A DNA stretch of 64,000 nucleotides. It comes from Ustilago trichophora. Its lineage: Eukaryota > Basidiomycota > Ustilaginomycetes > Ustilaginales > Ustilaginaceae. The notes under the pieces are model-generated. The model was not told where the DNA came from, searched no databases, and saw only the letters and a program-made list of their open reading frames with translations. The position numbers and the translations under genes are program-made. The DNA is taken from assembly GCA_900323505.1 (NCBI GenBank), contig OOIN01000028.1, forward strand, positions 496,001-560,000. The letters are read 5' to 3'. Shown piece by piece: positions 46,801 to 56,466 of this stretch (its first letter is position 1; every line of letters starts with the position of its first letter).

Positions 46801-48733
46801 AGGAGAGGCCGTCGACCTGCGTTTGAGGGACGAGCAGAGAGAATTGGTCTTCAAAGGCCCGCTCAAGAAGCGCGGCGGTACGCAGAGCGAAAGCGCCGAG
46901 CTACAGGTGTTCCTGTTTGATCACGCACTCCTCATGGTCAAGCCAAAGATGGTGAACAAGCACGAGCTGTACAAGGTCTACCGCAAGCCCATCCCACTCG
47001 AGCTCCTGATTGTCACCGTCTACGATGAGGTGCCTACTGGAAAGGGCAGCTCGACGCGGCCCAAGTCGGTCATGTCGCGCACCTCCACCGGTACTCGCTA
47101 TAGTGGCACTCCGGGCACAGCGCCCAAGCAGGATGCCAAGACAGGCTACGCCCTCACCTTCACCTACCTCGGTAAGAAGGGCTATTCAATGACATTGTGG
47201 GCCAGCACCTTTGTCAGCCGCAAGAAGTGGTTCGAGAACATCGAGTCTCGGCAGGAGATCTTGCGGCAGCGCAGCAACATCTTTGACACGATCACGCTGT
47301 CTGAGAACTTCTTCCTCGGTCCTAACCGTGTCAACTGCTCCGTGCCGTTTGACTTTGGCCGCAGAATCATCTATGGTACCGACGATGGTGTCTATCTTTC
47401 AGATCTGCGCGAGAAGGCTCGACCGCCGACCAAGGTGCTGCCATTGCCCGGCGTTACTCAGGTCGACGTGCTCGAGGAATACCAGATCCTTATTGTGCTT
47501 GCGGAGAAGTCAGTCCACACATTCACGCTCGATGCGCTAGATCCTTCAGATCCGATGGGCTCGCTCAAGCGTGGTCGCCGCATCTCTTCGCATACGTCTT
47601 TCTTCCGCGCAGGCATCTGCTTGGGTCGCACGCTGGTCTGCGTCGTCAAGTCAAGCTCGCTATCTTCGACAATCAAGACGCTCGAGCCCATCGAGCAGAA
47701 CGTGCGCGGCAAGAAGCAGCCGACGTTCAAGAAGCTGCTGCAGGGTGGACAGGACACGCTGCGCGTGTTTAAGGAGTTCTACATCCCCACCGAGTCGAGC
47801 TCGATCCACTTCCTCAAGACCAAGCTGTGTGTCGGTTGCACCAAGGGCTTCGAGATTGTCGACCTGGAGACGCTCGACACCCAAGGTCTGTTGGATCCTG
47901 CAGACACGTCGCTCGACTTTGTCCATCGACGAGAGAACGTCAAACCGATCGCCATCTACCGCATCTCGGGCGAGTTCCTATTGTGCTACGACGAGTTTGC
48001 GTTCTACGTCAACAAGAATGGTTGGCGTGCCAAGGGCAACTGGATTATTCACTGGGAAGGGAATCCGACCTCATTCGCCTACCACCATCCCTACGTTCTC
48101 GCCTTCGAGCCGAGCTTTGTGGAAGTGCGACACGTCGAGACGGGCGCGCTGCACCAGGTCATCACTGGTGTCAACCTACGATGCTTGTTTGCCGATGTGC
48201 CACCTCCGACCCCCAGCGTGCACCAGCAGAACGTGCAAGCGGTGGCAGCGATGCGAGCCAACTCGTTCAACGCGGCCATGATGGGTCCCTACGGCCGCCC
48301 TATGCCGCTGCAGAACGGTATGGCTCCGCCGATGGCACCTTTCCCAGGCGCACGACCAGGATTCGTCCCAGGACCCAACGGTGCCATGGTCCCGGCAACG
48401 CCAGGCGTACCAGCTGGCTATGGCGGTGTCCGACCAGGAGCTCCACCCATGCGACCTGGCGGACCACCGTTCGCAGGCGCTCCCGGCACCATGGTTCACC
48501 CCGCAGCACCCTTCCCACCTGCACCCAGACCACAGATGCCTTACGCCTTCGGCCAGGCCTCGACGCCACGACCTCCTCCCGTCCAACGCAATCCCGTGTG
48601 GGAATCGGTGGCAGCCAGTCGCAACCAGATCGTCTTTATCGGTGACACCACGGTCTTCTGTGTCCGCTTGCATACGGAAAAAGATTCGAGCAGTGGATCC
48701 GTCTCGCCGTCGAGTTCGTCGATCAAGAGCTGA
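43841..48733 (+). CDS. ROM2: Rho1 guanine nucleotide exchange factor Rom2
   Basis: A 1630-residue single-exon protein. The first 520 residues are disordered. A DEP domain spans about 527-615 (KVAEAFRARVNLSERTKDGL, then YSDAFDGREAVDKI). A Cys-containing signature of fungal Rom1/2 (TDCYSPTCSRDRLCYSIACP) is near 700-720. The catalytic DH domain (about 780-980) starts RQEAINEVIYTERDFVADME and includes the conserved YLTKPTTRLARYPLLLEQV. A PH domain (about 1000-1140) and a CNH domain (about 1160-1445; NCSVPFDFGRRIIYGTDDGV) follow. A Pro/Gly-rich tail precedes the last folded stretch NPVWESVAASRNQIVFIG. Rom2 activates Rho1 at the plasma membrane in the cell-wall integrity pathway downstream of wall sensors. 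The ATG at 43841 opens MPAGAGPGVPLDKRTTAYEN; the long upstream leader is pyrimidine-rich. Confidence 0.95.
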   Translation: MPAGAGPGVPLDKRTTAYENIFGRPTAKPKGPQPQAFGPPGNPGVFRAPPNSYAVNQRWNGVPPGGTYAAAPYTPNMYMDPSMVIPPNATPQATTPSYYPSAYTTAPDAGHANDPYADRRASAVPSVASSDPRSSISGFSQYNGLAASAADAYRGPSSSTTPASAYASHYLSQQSNAAAPSNGSNGTSNTVFPQQAQSGYSNPNAASPRASVISDSSLHSRTDGLGAELAYGLDKVALDSSDRPPRLPSFESSMPIEQSSFWFGEGDTGRTPTSPMSVASRKLGSFGSQGQAAQLAVTSSNAASPRIDGSGNGHMTNPADPANGGADEAQQTASQDQEVYSNAFFENLLGTRSPASSIYGGDGRRRGSMESDRQSIANSIYTLPGAQNASRAFYGSTTTLPPNASGYFAGGAALGTMTPYNMSVAANSAVAPGAAWDRPPRTRTASSATQAAQAAYAPGFAHQQAAASSRWEEPSEATTIGRGDYRSLSFGQGASRPSFGGPVSPPGSIAGGRSQAVTTSRRGPLVYPAMLSKVAEAFRARVNLSERTKDGLTYSDAFDGREAVDKIAYIIKTTDRNLALLLGRALDAQKFFHDVTYDHRLRDSASEIYQFKVRVPTSGFGVEGGFDDDRRSSGPPVPSRGNSANSLGPTSSVSSMTSSRQPASTSRSPAATTPATSIYNGIQSGSAIDDDDDDDALPTGVFTLLTDCYSPTCSRDRLCYSIACPRRLEQQARLNMKPQPVLQRSVSRESLNDTKERGALWAESVSKEVFDSLSDTERKRQEAINEVIYTERDFVADMEYLRDQWVKPLRTSDVIPEDHRDDFVTQVFWNVLEIHAVNAKLAELLTKRQKQADVVDRIGDILLEMVPHFQPFVKYGAHQLYGKYEFEKEKSSNSAFAKFVDETERLPQSRKLELNGYLTKPTTRLARYPLLLEQVAKFTPEEHPDKQTIPKVIKIVKEFLTKVNVETGKSENRFTLAQLDQQLVFKQGEAVDLRLRDEQRELVFKGPLKKRGGTQSESAELQVFLFDHALLMVKPKMVNKHELYKVYRKPIPLELLIVTVYDEVPTGKGSSTRPKSVMSRTSTGTRYSGTPGTAPKQDAKTGYALTFTYLGKKGYSMTLWASTFVSRKKWFENIESRQEILRQRSNIFDTITLSENFFLGPNRVNCSVPFDFGRRIIYGTDDGVYLSDLREKARPPTKVLPLPGVTQVDVLEEYQILIVLAEKSVHTFTLDALDPSDPMGSLKRGRRISSHTSFFRAGICLGRTLVCVVKSSSLSSTIKTLEPIEQNVRGKKQPTFKKLLQGGQDTLRVFKEFYIPTESSSIHFLKTKLCVGCTKGFEIVDLETLDTQGLLDPADTSLDFVHRRENVKPIAIYRISGEFLLCYDEFAFYVNKNGWRAKGNWIIHWEGNPTSFAYHHPYVLAFEPSFVEVRHVETGALHQVITGVNLRCLFADVPPPTPSVHQQNVQAVAAMRANSFNAAMMGPYGRPMPLQNGMAPPMAPFPGARPGFVPGPNGAMVPATPGVPAGYGGVRPGAPPMRPGGPPFAGAPGTMVHPAAPFPPAPRPQMPYAFGQASTPRPPPVQRNPVWESVAASRNQIVFIGDTTVFCVRLHTEKDSSSGSVSPSSSSIKS

Positions 48734-49269
48734 TTGCGACTCTCCGCAACACATTCCATGCTGGTCCTTCTCTGGGAGCTGGGCCAAGCATCATCTTTAG
48801 CCAGATCCATCTTTGGAAGCAGAGTCAATGCTGAATCCAATTCGTATTCACTGTACACGCATGCAAGGTTCTTTTACATACAACTTTCCACTCTATTCTG
48901 TGCTGAGAGCGTGAGAGCTGAGAAAAGATGACGTTGATTTTTCTGCCTGCAGATGTGCGATCTCACGGACTCACAACATTGTGTGGACAGAAATTCTCTC
49001 GGACGTGAATACAAGCAGTGCAAATGGATTACAAATCGCTGGCAGGTCGGATGGGTTCGGGAAATTTCCAAATTTCGCACGGGTCGGATTCAACTTTCGG
49101 TTCCGTCTTTTGGGCACTTTCTTCGAAATCCAACCTCGGGTGTCGCGCAACTTGAACACACACACACAGCGATACTGTAACGTGGTGGTGCTCAACATCA
49201 TCGTTGTCGTCGTTCATCCTTCACCTAAACATACATCAGCGCTTCTACTTTGACATACAAGCAGACATC
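48734..49269. other. intergenic ROM2 / QCR8
   Basis: About 536 bp with the ROM2 3' UTR and the QCR8 promoter. No gene is supported. A CA-repeat (ACACACACACAG, about 49158-49169) lies about 100 bp before the QCR8 ATG. Confidence 0.55.
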
Positions 49270-50490
49270 ATGCGCGCTTCTCAGGTCTCGTTCTCGGGTA
49301 TGCCTACGGGCAAGAAATACGTAAGTAGACAAGTTCGACGATTCAAAAGCAAAGTTGGACAGCAAGGCGCTGCGATTGCGGTAATCGCGTTGGGGTGTTT
49401 TGGAAAGTTGGTCAACGTTGACAATGCAAGATAGGGAGAAGGTTGGAGGTTTAGAGGTGGTGCTGTTGATGATGGAGATTGTGAAACTATGTTCAGTGAA
49501 TGGGTAGCAGGTTTTGAAGACTGAACTGGACGTTCGGCGTAGTTAAAGATCGAAAAGGATGTTCATCAGGCAGTGCCGCTGACAATTCACATCCGTATCT
49601 TCCTCGTTTTCTCAATCTCTCCACCTACATTCACCGCTCGTATCTTCATCTCTGGACATCGACCATCTGTCACGACCTATTCGCAAATGTCTTGTCTTTG
49701 GATCCATGCATTGCCCCTCCAACCCCGGATTGTTGCAAACTCTCGACATACACATTCTCTCTTGCATCTTCGCTGTCACGCACTCTGCCTCCGTCCAAAC
49801 TCGCAACTCGTTCATGGACAATTGCTTCGCCATATGCTCCTTGGACAACTTCCTACAATGCAACTCTGACAAAATGTCGCTCCGACATCCTCCATACTCA
49901 ACCACATCTCCATATCCAATCACCCACATCCGTCGGCTACACACCCATATCATTCTACACCAATTCCACATCTTCCTCCTTCACATTTCAACTCTTCTTT
50001 CCCAAACGTCGTATCCGTATCTGCGCTTGCCAAATCCTACCTCCACATACACACCATCAACTCACACTCGCTCCCCACAATCATCAACCTTTCCTCCCCC
50101 CGATAAAAAAAAACAACAACAGATGGGATGGTGGGGTGACATGGGAGGACCAGCCCAAAAGGGAATCGTTCAGTACTCCGTCTCCCCCTTCCAGCAAAAC
50201 GCCATGAAGGGCGCTCTTCACTCGTACCTCTTCTACGGTTTCAAGCGTATCATGCAACAGGCTCCTTACTTTGCCGTTCCTTTTGCTGCCGGTAAGTTCC
50301 CCATTCCCCCTCTCTTCCTCTCTTCCTCCTCACTCTATTTGATGGTTTGACGATGTGACGCGGTGAAACTGACAACTTCTTTATCTCTGGTGATAATGCG
50401 GTAGGATACGGCCTCATCGCTTGGGCAAAGAGCAAAAACGCTTACTACAACTCTAAAGCTGGTCATCTTGAACACGGTCACGACGAGTAA
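49270..50490 (+). CDS. QCR8: cytochrome bc1 complex subunit 8 (ubiquinone-binding QP-C)
   Basis: Three exons: 49270-49320, 50123-50291 and 50405-50490. Intron 1 (49321-50122) is 802 bp with GTAAGT and a CAACAG acceptor; intron 2 (50292-50404) is 113 bp. The product is 101 residues, normal for Qcr8. Exon 1 encodes only 17 residues (MRASQVSFSGMPTGKKY). Exon 2 begins with the hallmark MGWWGDMGGPAQKGI, then YSVSPFQQNAMKGALH. One transmembrane segment (YFAVPFAAGYGLIAWA) spans the second splice, and the C-terminus is YYNSKAGHLEHGHDE. Qcr8 is a small inner-membrane subunit next to cytochrome b in complex III. Correct annotation depends on the long first intron; a model starting at 50123 would still look plausible but loses the conserved N-terminus. 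Confidence 0.93.
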
Positions 50491-50612
50491 TTCTACCTCT
50501 TTACTTTCAAGCAACTCGTCTGTTTTCCCTTTAAATAGCAATGACATCTCTTTTCTCCTTCTCTCTCTTGCATAACGTGTGGGCCATCAAGCCGGTATTG
50601 TGAAAGAGAAGC

Positions 50613-50666
<54 letters not shown>

Positions 50667-51013
50667 ACAAGACGCTGCTTGTTTGAGATGTGATGACTTG
50701 AATTCACACTACTCTTTCAACTGTTCACCTTTTGGTCCACAGAGATAACCAATTCCCCCTCTGAAGCATCAACGACCTCTCACCCTTCAAATAAAGATCG
50801 ACATCGACAACATTTGCTGCCCAGATTTGACTACACACTTCAACACACACTTTGTCTCGATCAAAGCTACCTCCTCGTGATGCCAATCATGACAGAACGA
50901 GATGCATTACTAAACAGACATGCAAGCTAAGCGAAGATAACTTAAAAACAAATGAATCGCAAAACCTCATAATGAGACCTTCTGCTCATCGCATGTTGCC
51001 CTTCTGGAGCACG
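50491..51013. other. intergenic with T50 tract
   Basis: Convergent 3' region of QCR8 and the MFS gene. It holds a 50-nt T run (50615-50664) and AATAAA at 50790-50795. No gene is supported. Confidence 0.6.
50615..50664 (+). repeat. poly-T tract (T50)
   Basis: Fifty uninterrupted T, the longest homopolymer in the window, 125 bp past the QCR8 stop. The true length may be misassembled. No target-site duplication or retroposon body was seen beside it. Confidence 0.9.
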
Positions 51014-54000
51014 TTACTTGATCCTCCAAGTGAACAAGAATCCAGTGAAAGCGGCTGTACCCACAAACCAGAATCCAAGATGATAGTTAAACGGCCAACT
51101 ATGTTGATCCGGCCCACCTTCTATACCTTTGGCCCATACCAAACCGCCAACGATCGGCCCCACAAACCTGGCCGCACTCGACGTTGTCTGGGCCAACCCA
51201 TTTGCCAGTGGAGTCAGATGCGGTGGCGTCATGGCATTGATTAGCACCGAGACGGCAGTGAAAGCGCAGACGTTTGCCAACCATCGCAAGGAGGCGAAAA
51301 AGATCATTCCTCCCATGACGAATCCGTCCGTTTCCGGATGCAACATCCCGCGGAGGAGGGGGAATAGTGTATAGCAAGGAAGGTAGATGGCTGTGCCCAA
51401 TCGAAGCATGGCAAGATGCGAGAGTTTACCTTGGGGAGGGCCAACGCGAGGGTAAAAGACGAATTGAAAGATGAGCTGGCAGAAGGCCATAGCGCTGATC
51501 AGTTGGGCATAGTGCGATGCGGTCAAACCCAAGCCGCCGGATGGCTCGGGAGTTACCAGGAAGGCCATAAAGACTTGGTCAAAGGTGGACGAGTGGAAAG
51601 CCATCAGGCCATAGTGGGCGATGATCGCTGCTGGTAGCAGGGTGAATAAGGATACTGGCTGGGCAGGGTTATTGACAGAAAGCGCGAGCGACTGGCGTTG
51701 AGACGAAGGAGAGGTGCCACCACTGCGCCGAGCGGGTACGGAAAGACTGTTGCGGTTCGAGTGGGATTCTGGGATGCCGGCGAGGGTTGGATCCCAAGCG
51801 CTGTCGGCGCGAGTCTGTCCGAGAGGTGCATTGGCGACCCCCTCGATGCTGGGCGAGAGCGGGTTGTACGCAGGGGAGAGCATCGGGCTTTCGATACCGG
51901 TGTTGGCGTACAAACTTGGCACTCGGGCTGTGCCGCTGCTCCTGCGCATCGATCTGGGGCGCGAACCCGCAGATCGACCCGCATCGGAGAAGCCAGCTCG
52001 AGACATTTTCCTCTGGGCAAAGTTGAGCGGCGGCAAGTGTCGTGGTGCCAACAGAGAGGATCCCTCATTCGGATCTTCCTCCTCCTCTTCGTCCTCTTCA
52101 TCAATCGAGTTCTCCGCAATGCTGTCCTCGAGCACGCTGCCACCTTCGTACGACTCGTTGTCAAGCTCATCTTCATCGTCCTCAAACACATCCTCGTAGG
52201 CATCGTCGCCATTGATGGCAGCAGCAACCCAGAGATCGGAGATGGTGAAGACCGAATCGTCCTGTGCGAGCAGGAAACGCTGTGCAAAGCTGAGTCCTGG
52301 TCGTTGTCCAATCTCCTCAAAGTCGGGAGCGTATTGATTGGTGGAGGAGAACGAGTTGCGGCCTGCAGTTCTGCTCTGTGCAGCAAAAGATTCTGTACGG
52401 GCTGCAGCGCCGGATCGGTCGTTGGTGGTACCAGGTGCGGCAGAGGAGCGCGACATGTGCCTGTCGTAACCGTAGGCAGAACCTCCACCTAGGATGCCAC
52501 GCTGTCGTTCTTCAGTGCGTGAGAAGAGGCGCTGTCGGCGAGGGGGGAGATCAGCACGAGAGAAGCCAGAGTCGTTGGCCAGGGTATTGTTGTGCGTGAT
52601 GATGGTGCCTTCGCTGGGAACTGGGGAGGGTGGACCACCGGTTTCGTAGTCGACTTGCTGTGTGAACGTGCGCGGGAGCTTACTGGGGCCGTGTCCGACA
52701 TCGGGAGTGGAAGTGCCGCTGCGACTGCTTTGATCTGCGCCGGTGAAATGGCGAGAGAGACTGAGGTCCGACTCGGCAGCACTGCGAGCACCGCTAAAGT
52801 AGCCACTGATGCGTTGACCTGCACTGCGACCAAAGCTGCCGACCTGGTTGGCTGCTCGCTCGATGTCGCCTTTCTCAGGCAGCTGGATAGCGCCAGTGCG
52901 CGGGCCGCCGTCGTGTCCGATGAAGAGCGTCAAGAACGAACCGACAGCGGTGAACGTAGCGGCAACCAAGCACGGGAGCAGGTAGGGATAGTCGGTGAAC
53001 AATTGGTTGCCGGCAAACAAGCCAGGGAACTTTTTGACAGGATGCTCAAGCAAGCCACCCAGGATGGGACCGATGATACCGCCCATACCCCAACAGAAGC
53101 CCATCTGGGCGTAGGCCCTTCCCTCGTTGGTCTCATCGGTGATATCGCGGATGGCACCTTTGGCGACGCCGACAGCACCGTTGAAGAATCCTTGGGCAAG
53201 ACGGATGAAGATGGCAGTACCGAGATTCTGGGAAGTGCCGAAGAGCATCATTGTAATGGCATTGCCGAGGAGCGAGATGGCAAGCACAAAGCGACGACCA
53301 CGCTTGTCTGCAACCGAGGCCCACATGAGCGAGGTGAGGAACTGAGCAAAGAAGAAACTGGCCGAGACGATACCCGCCCAAAACCCGACGTCGCTCTCTC
53401 CACCTACACCGAAATCTTCGATCATGAAGAATAGGAAAGGACCGGCAACACCGGCCGAGCTGAACTCGCCAAAGCAAACGAGACATAGCACGATGAAAGG
53501 CAGGGCGGGGATAGGTGTCGAGTAAGGATCCGATTTGCCAGTGGGTAGCATGCGAGGAATGGAGGGCGTTTCAGCGGAAGCGATGAGGGCGTCAATGTCG
53601 ATGGTACCGTCATCGTCGCCGCCGACGCCACCAGGTGGGACGCCAGTAGTGTGTACTCGGCGGAGATTCCTTGCGTTGGGGCCTGCATCGCTGCCTGCTG
53701 TCGAGAGCTTTCTGCGCGGGAAGACACCCATGGAAGCGCGCTGGAGGAAGTTTTGCCTCTGCTGGACGCTGGGTGCCCTCCTCTTGAACGACATTCTGTG
53801 AGGGTTGCCTGAGCGCTGCGAAGGAGCAACACTAGGACTCATGCTAGCCGCTCTTGGACGGGTTGCGCCCGGGTTCGCAGATGCATCATCCTCGCCAGGT
53901 GTGAGCAGATCGGCGTTTGTACCTAGGTATGGAGATGGTGGAAGGTTGATCCTGCCAGGTCCTGAAGCACGATATCCTGTCCGTGCTGCGTTCTGAGCGT

Positions 54001-54337
54001 CATTGCCGTCAGAGGAGGTGGTCGCTGCGGAGGCATCGCGGGTGACGGCACCGTAGTCCTTGACCATGTCTGCTGGTGATCTCGACCTGGGTCGCAGCAG
54101 AGGATCGGGAGAAGGCTGCCTATCGATGCTGGCTGAGCCTGAGCCTAATGCGGATCCTGAGCCCGAAGCGGTGTGGTGTTGGTGGTGGTGGTGTGCGCTG
54201 AGTTTGGTAGGAGAGGCGTCACGGGCTGGACGAGGAGAGAGTTGGTGATGGAGTTCGTCTGCGAACTGAATAGCACGCGGGCTGAGCGGCTGGTCCGATG
54301 ATGATAAAGGAGAACGGAGTGGATCGTTGTCGGCCAT
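51014..54337 (-). CDS. large MFS transporter with extended central loop
   Basis: A 1107-residue single-exon protein of the major facilitator superfamily, closest in layout to fungal YCR023C/ZIFL-like carriers. A disordered N-terminus of about 270 residues precedes TM1 (PALPFIVLCLVCFGEF). Motif A, WASVADKRGRRFVL, lies between TM2 and TM3. TM4-TM6 include GFFNGAVGVAKGAIRDITDE. A loop of about 415 residues (about 475-890) separates TM6 from TM7; it is Ser/Arg-rich with an acidic block near 710-757. TM7-TM12 follow (SLFTLLPAAIIAHYGLMAFH, then the segment ANGLAQTTSSAARFVGPIVG). The start at 54337 (MADNDPLRSP) is the first ATG; the frame is open 78 codons further without one. The substrate is unknown; vacuolar or plasma-membrane efflux is a family-based guess. 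Confidence 0.87.
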   Translation of the reverse strand: MADNDPLRSPLSSSDQPLSPRAIQFADELHHQLSPRPARDASPTKLSAHHHHQHHTASGSGSALGSGSASIDRQPSPDPLLRPRSRSPADMVKDYGAVTRDASAATTSSDGNDAQNAARTGYRASGPGRINLPPSPYLGTNADLLTPGEDDASANPGATRPRAASMSPSVAPSQRSGNPHRMSFKRRAPSVQQRQNFLQRASMGVFPRRKLSTAGSDAGPNARNLRRVHTTGVPPGGVGGDDDGTIDIDALIASAETPSIPRMLPTGKSDPYSTPIPALPFIVLCLVCFGEFSSAGVAGPFLFFMIEDFGVGGESDVGFWAGIVSASFFFAQFLTSLMWASVADKRGRRFVLAISLLGNAITMMLFGTSQNLGTAIFIRLAQGFFNGAVGVAKGAIRDITDETNEGRAYAQMGFCWGMGGIIGPILGGLLEHPVKKFPGLFAGNQLFTDYPYLLPCLVAATFTAVGSFLTLFIGHDGGPRTGAIQLPEKGDIERAANQVGSFGRSAGQRISGYFSGARSAAESDLSLSRHFTGADQSSRSGTSTPDVGHGPSKLPRTFTQQVDYETGGPPSPVPSEGTIITHNNTLANDSGFSRADLPPRRQRLFSRTEERQRGILGGGSAYGYDRHMSRSSAAPGTTNDRSGAAARTESFAAQSRTAGRNSFSSTNQYAPDFEEIGQRPGLSFAQRFLLAQDDSVFTISDLWVAAAINGDDAYEDVFEDDEDELDNESYEGGSVLEDSIAENSIDEEDEEEEEDPNEGSSLLAPRHLPPLNFAQRKMSRAGFSDAGRSAGSRPRSMRRSSGTARVPSLYANTGIESPMLSPAYNPLSPSIEGVANAPLGQTRADSAWDPTLAGIPESHSNRNSLSVPARRSGGTSPSSQRQSLALSVNNPAQPVSLFTLLPAAIIAHYGLMAFHSSTFDQVFMAFLVTPEPSGGLGLTASHYAQLISAMAFCQLIFQFVFYPRVGPPQGKLSHLAMLRLGTAIYLPCYTLFPLLRGMLHPETDGFVMGGMIFFASLRWLANVCAFTAVSVLINAMTPPHLTPLANGLAQTTSSAARFVGPIVGGLVWAKGIEGGPDQHSWPFNYHLGFWFVGTAAFTGFLFTWRIK

Positions 54338-55485
54338 GTTGGGCCAAAAAAAGCCCAAAGACGGAAATGCCGTCGCCACCTGACAAACGTCACCCGACGA
54401 CACTGGGAGGATGAAATGTGCGAAATGTGGCGTGGGCGAAAAGTTGGTGAGTGTGATGCAGACGAGCTGTGGGCTCGCTGCGAACTGCAGACAAAGGTCG
54501 ATGAAAGAATGAAGGCTAGACGCAAGATCGTGTGTTGTATGCTCAAGAGAAAGGGTTCTAAAGCTCACCAACTTGAAGAGTCTCGGATGTGCCGTTTAGC
54601 GACCATCTGCAGGAGAGAGAGAAAAAGTGTTGTGCAGCTCAAAAAGCGTAACGTGCATCAGCCAGGATCGCCGTTCTGCTGCTGATGCTGCTGCTGCTGT
54701 TGATGTTGGTGCTGTGCAGTTACTTGCCGGTGCATGTCGAGTCGGAGTCAAGCCAAAGCGCTCCCTCCTTGCGTTTTTGTGTGTGTTTTCTGTGTGTTCA
54801 GCGAGCGCGCCTCTTGACTCCCAAAAATTAAATCACAAAATTCGGCCCCATCTGACCTGACCTTCTTGACCTTTTGGCGTGCAATGCAGGGGCTTTCGCT
54901 TCATCAAGCAGCAACTTAGCAGCTCGAGCTAAGAGTGTCCGAGTTGGCTCGGCGACCAGAAGCGCGCGTTGTCAACTCTCCGCGAGACAGGAAAGCAACA
55001 ACACAGCACTCGAGCCTCTCTTCCCTGGTCACCTTGTGTAAGCTAAGGAACCGATGCTGGTTAGGACCTGTCACAAAAAGGCTTTGCCCTCGACCCCGCT
55101 ACTCACTCGGCTACTCCATAGTCCAGTCTCGAAAGCATTGATCACCACAGAGGTGAAAGTTCTTGCATGACTTGACTCAGGGGCGTGTGTTTGTGTGTGA
55201 TGCTAATGAGTAGGAAGCGTGTGTCGAGGAGAGGGTGCAGGGTAACGGTAAGTTTAGCGACCTGTCATCGCTCTGGAGCAACAACGAGCGACCAGAGTCG
55301 GCTCAACCCCGAGGCGCGCATTGTGCTGTGCCAGAGTTGCACACACTCGAGCTGGTCTTTACTGGAGCGCCAGATGAGGTGACAGATATGCGTTAAGCTC
55401 ATCCTTTTCCCCTCATGCTCTCGCTCTCTTCACCAAGAACTCTAAAGACCAGCCTTTCATGTTGCACGAATCTCCTCGATTAGAC

Positions 55486-55603
55486 ATCTGCGGCCATAGA
55501 ATCTTGAAAGCACCGCATCCCGTCCGATCTGCGAAGTTAAGCAAGATATCGCCTAGTCAGTACTGCGGTGGGGGACCACGCGGGAATCCTGGGTGCTGCA
55601 GTT
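55486..55603 (+). rRNA. 5S ribosomal RNA
   Basis: A 118-nt sequence beginning ATCTGCGGCCATA and ending GGTGCTGCAGTT, with the conserved core GAAAGCACCGCATCCCGTCC, GATCTGCGAAGTTAAGCAAG (internal control region) and GTCAGTACTGCGGTGGGGGA. The 5' CTGC pairs with the 3' GCAG in helix I. A TTTTT terminator is at 55610-55614. It stands alone between protein genes, as is common for dispersed 5S genes in many fungi. An internally deleted relative lies at 12178-12272. Confidence 0.95.
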
Positions 55604-55609
55604 CTTCTC

Positions 55610-55614
55610 TTTTT
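55610..55614 (+). terminator. Pol III terminator of 5S rRNA
   Basis: TTTTT, 6 bp after the 5S 3' end. Confidence 0.75.
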
Positions 55615-56466
55615 GCATTTTGCGGCGGTGAACTTCTTGTATGTTACACCATTGTGACAAACAAATTGATTAATTTTTTTTTAAACGCGTCTCGGAGACG
55701 TGTCGGAGCCAAATGTGGAACACAAAAATCATGTGGAGCAAAAACGACTCGACGCGAAGCACGCATCTTTACGCGCTCGACTTGGGATGCGTGAAGGAAA
55801 TTGGAATTTTGGCGTGTCTTTGGACTGACGCATAATTCACCATCTACTCTCTGTGCAGTACTCAACTCGAAAGTCACGTCGTGGCGCTGGATCGTCGTGT
55901 GTGTGCGCTGAGTTTGTCATTCATCCTCCTTTGCTCTCCATCGATCCAATTCCTCATCATACATCACAATCATCATCTCTATCCCTCCAATACCTCGTCT
56001 CGTTTTCTTTTCAACAACCTACCAAGCAGCAAATTCAGGCGTCGTCTGTCAGTCTTCACTCAGCATCTTCCACGTCGCACATCCCTTCTTGGTCTTCCTT
56101 TACTGTCTCAATCTCGCTCAAAGCATCCTTTGCCTAGTACAACGCGAACCATCCGCGTCCTTTCCATCACCACATATTTCAGCTTCGCATTGTCATCGCA
56201 TCATACTCCGCCCTTGGATTCAGCCGCGTTCACCTTGGTACCATCCTGCAACTAGTCGCGCATCCAGGCATATTCAAAGCACAGCACATTTCAAGTGTGC
56301 TCTCTACCACCACCATCGACCCAGTGTACCACCGACCAACCGCCAATGATACTGTCGTTGCTTTCCTACCGGACGTGATCCCTCCCACAATTGACCTTGA
56401 CCCATCTTACATCCACCAACTCGCAACACGGATCTGACACCAAGGCATCGGCCTACAGTCGTCGCC

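Larger units (their letters stand above)
54338..56466. promoter_or_regulatory. divergent upstream region MFS / GATA-type factor, with 5S gene
   Basis: About 2.1 kb. It contains the intact 5S rRNA gene (55486-55603). A GCTGCTGATGCTGCTGCTGC trinucleotide patch is near 54677-54697. The last 550 bp before 56467 is pyrimidine-rich leader-like sequence. No other gene is supported. Confidence 0.5.

Noticed and set aside
49466..49524. Possible C/D-box snoRNA in QCR8 intron 1 (TTGATGA and CTGA)
   Set aside because: The boxes are about 50 bp apart, but the flanks do not form the required terminal stem, and the C box lacks the usual purine at its first base.
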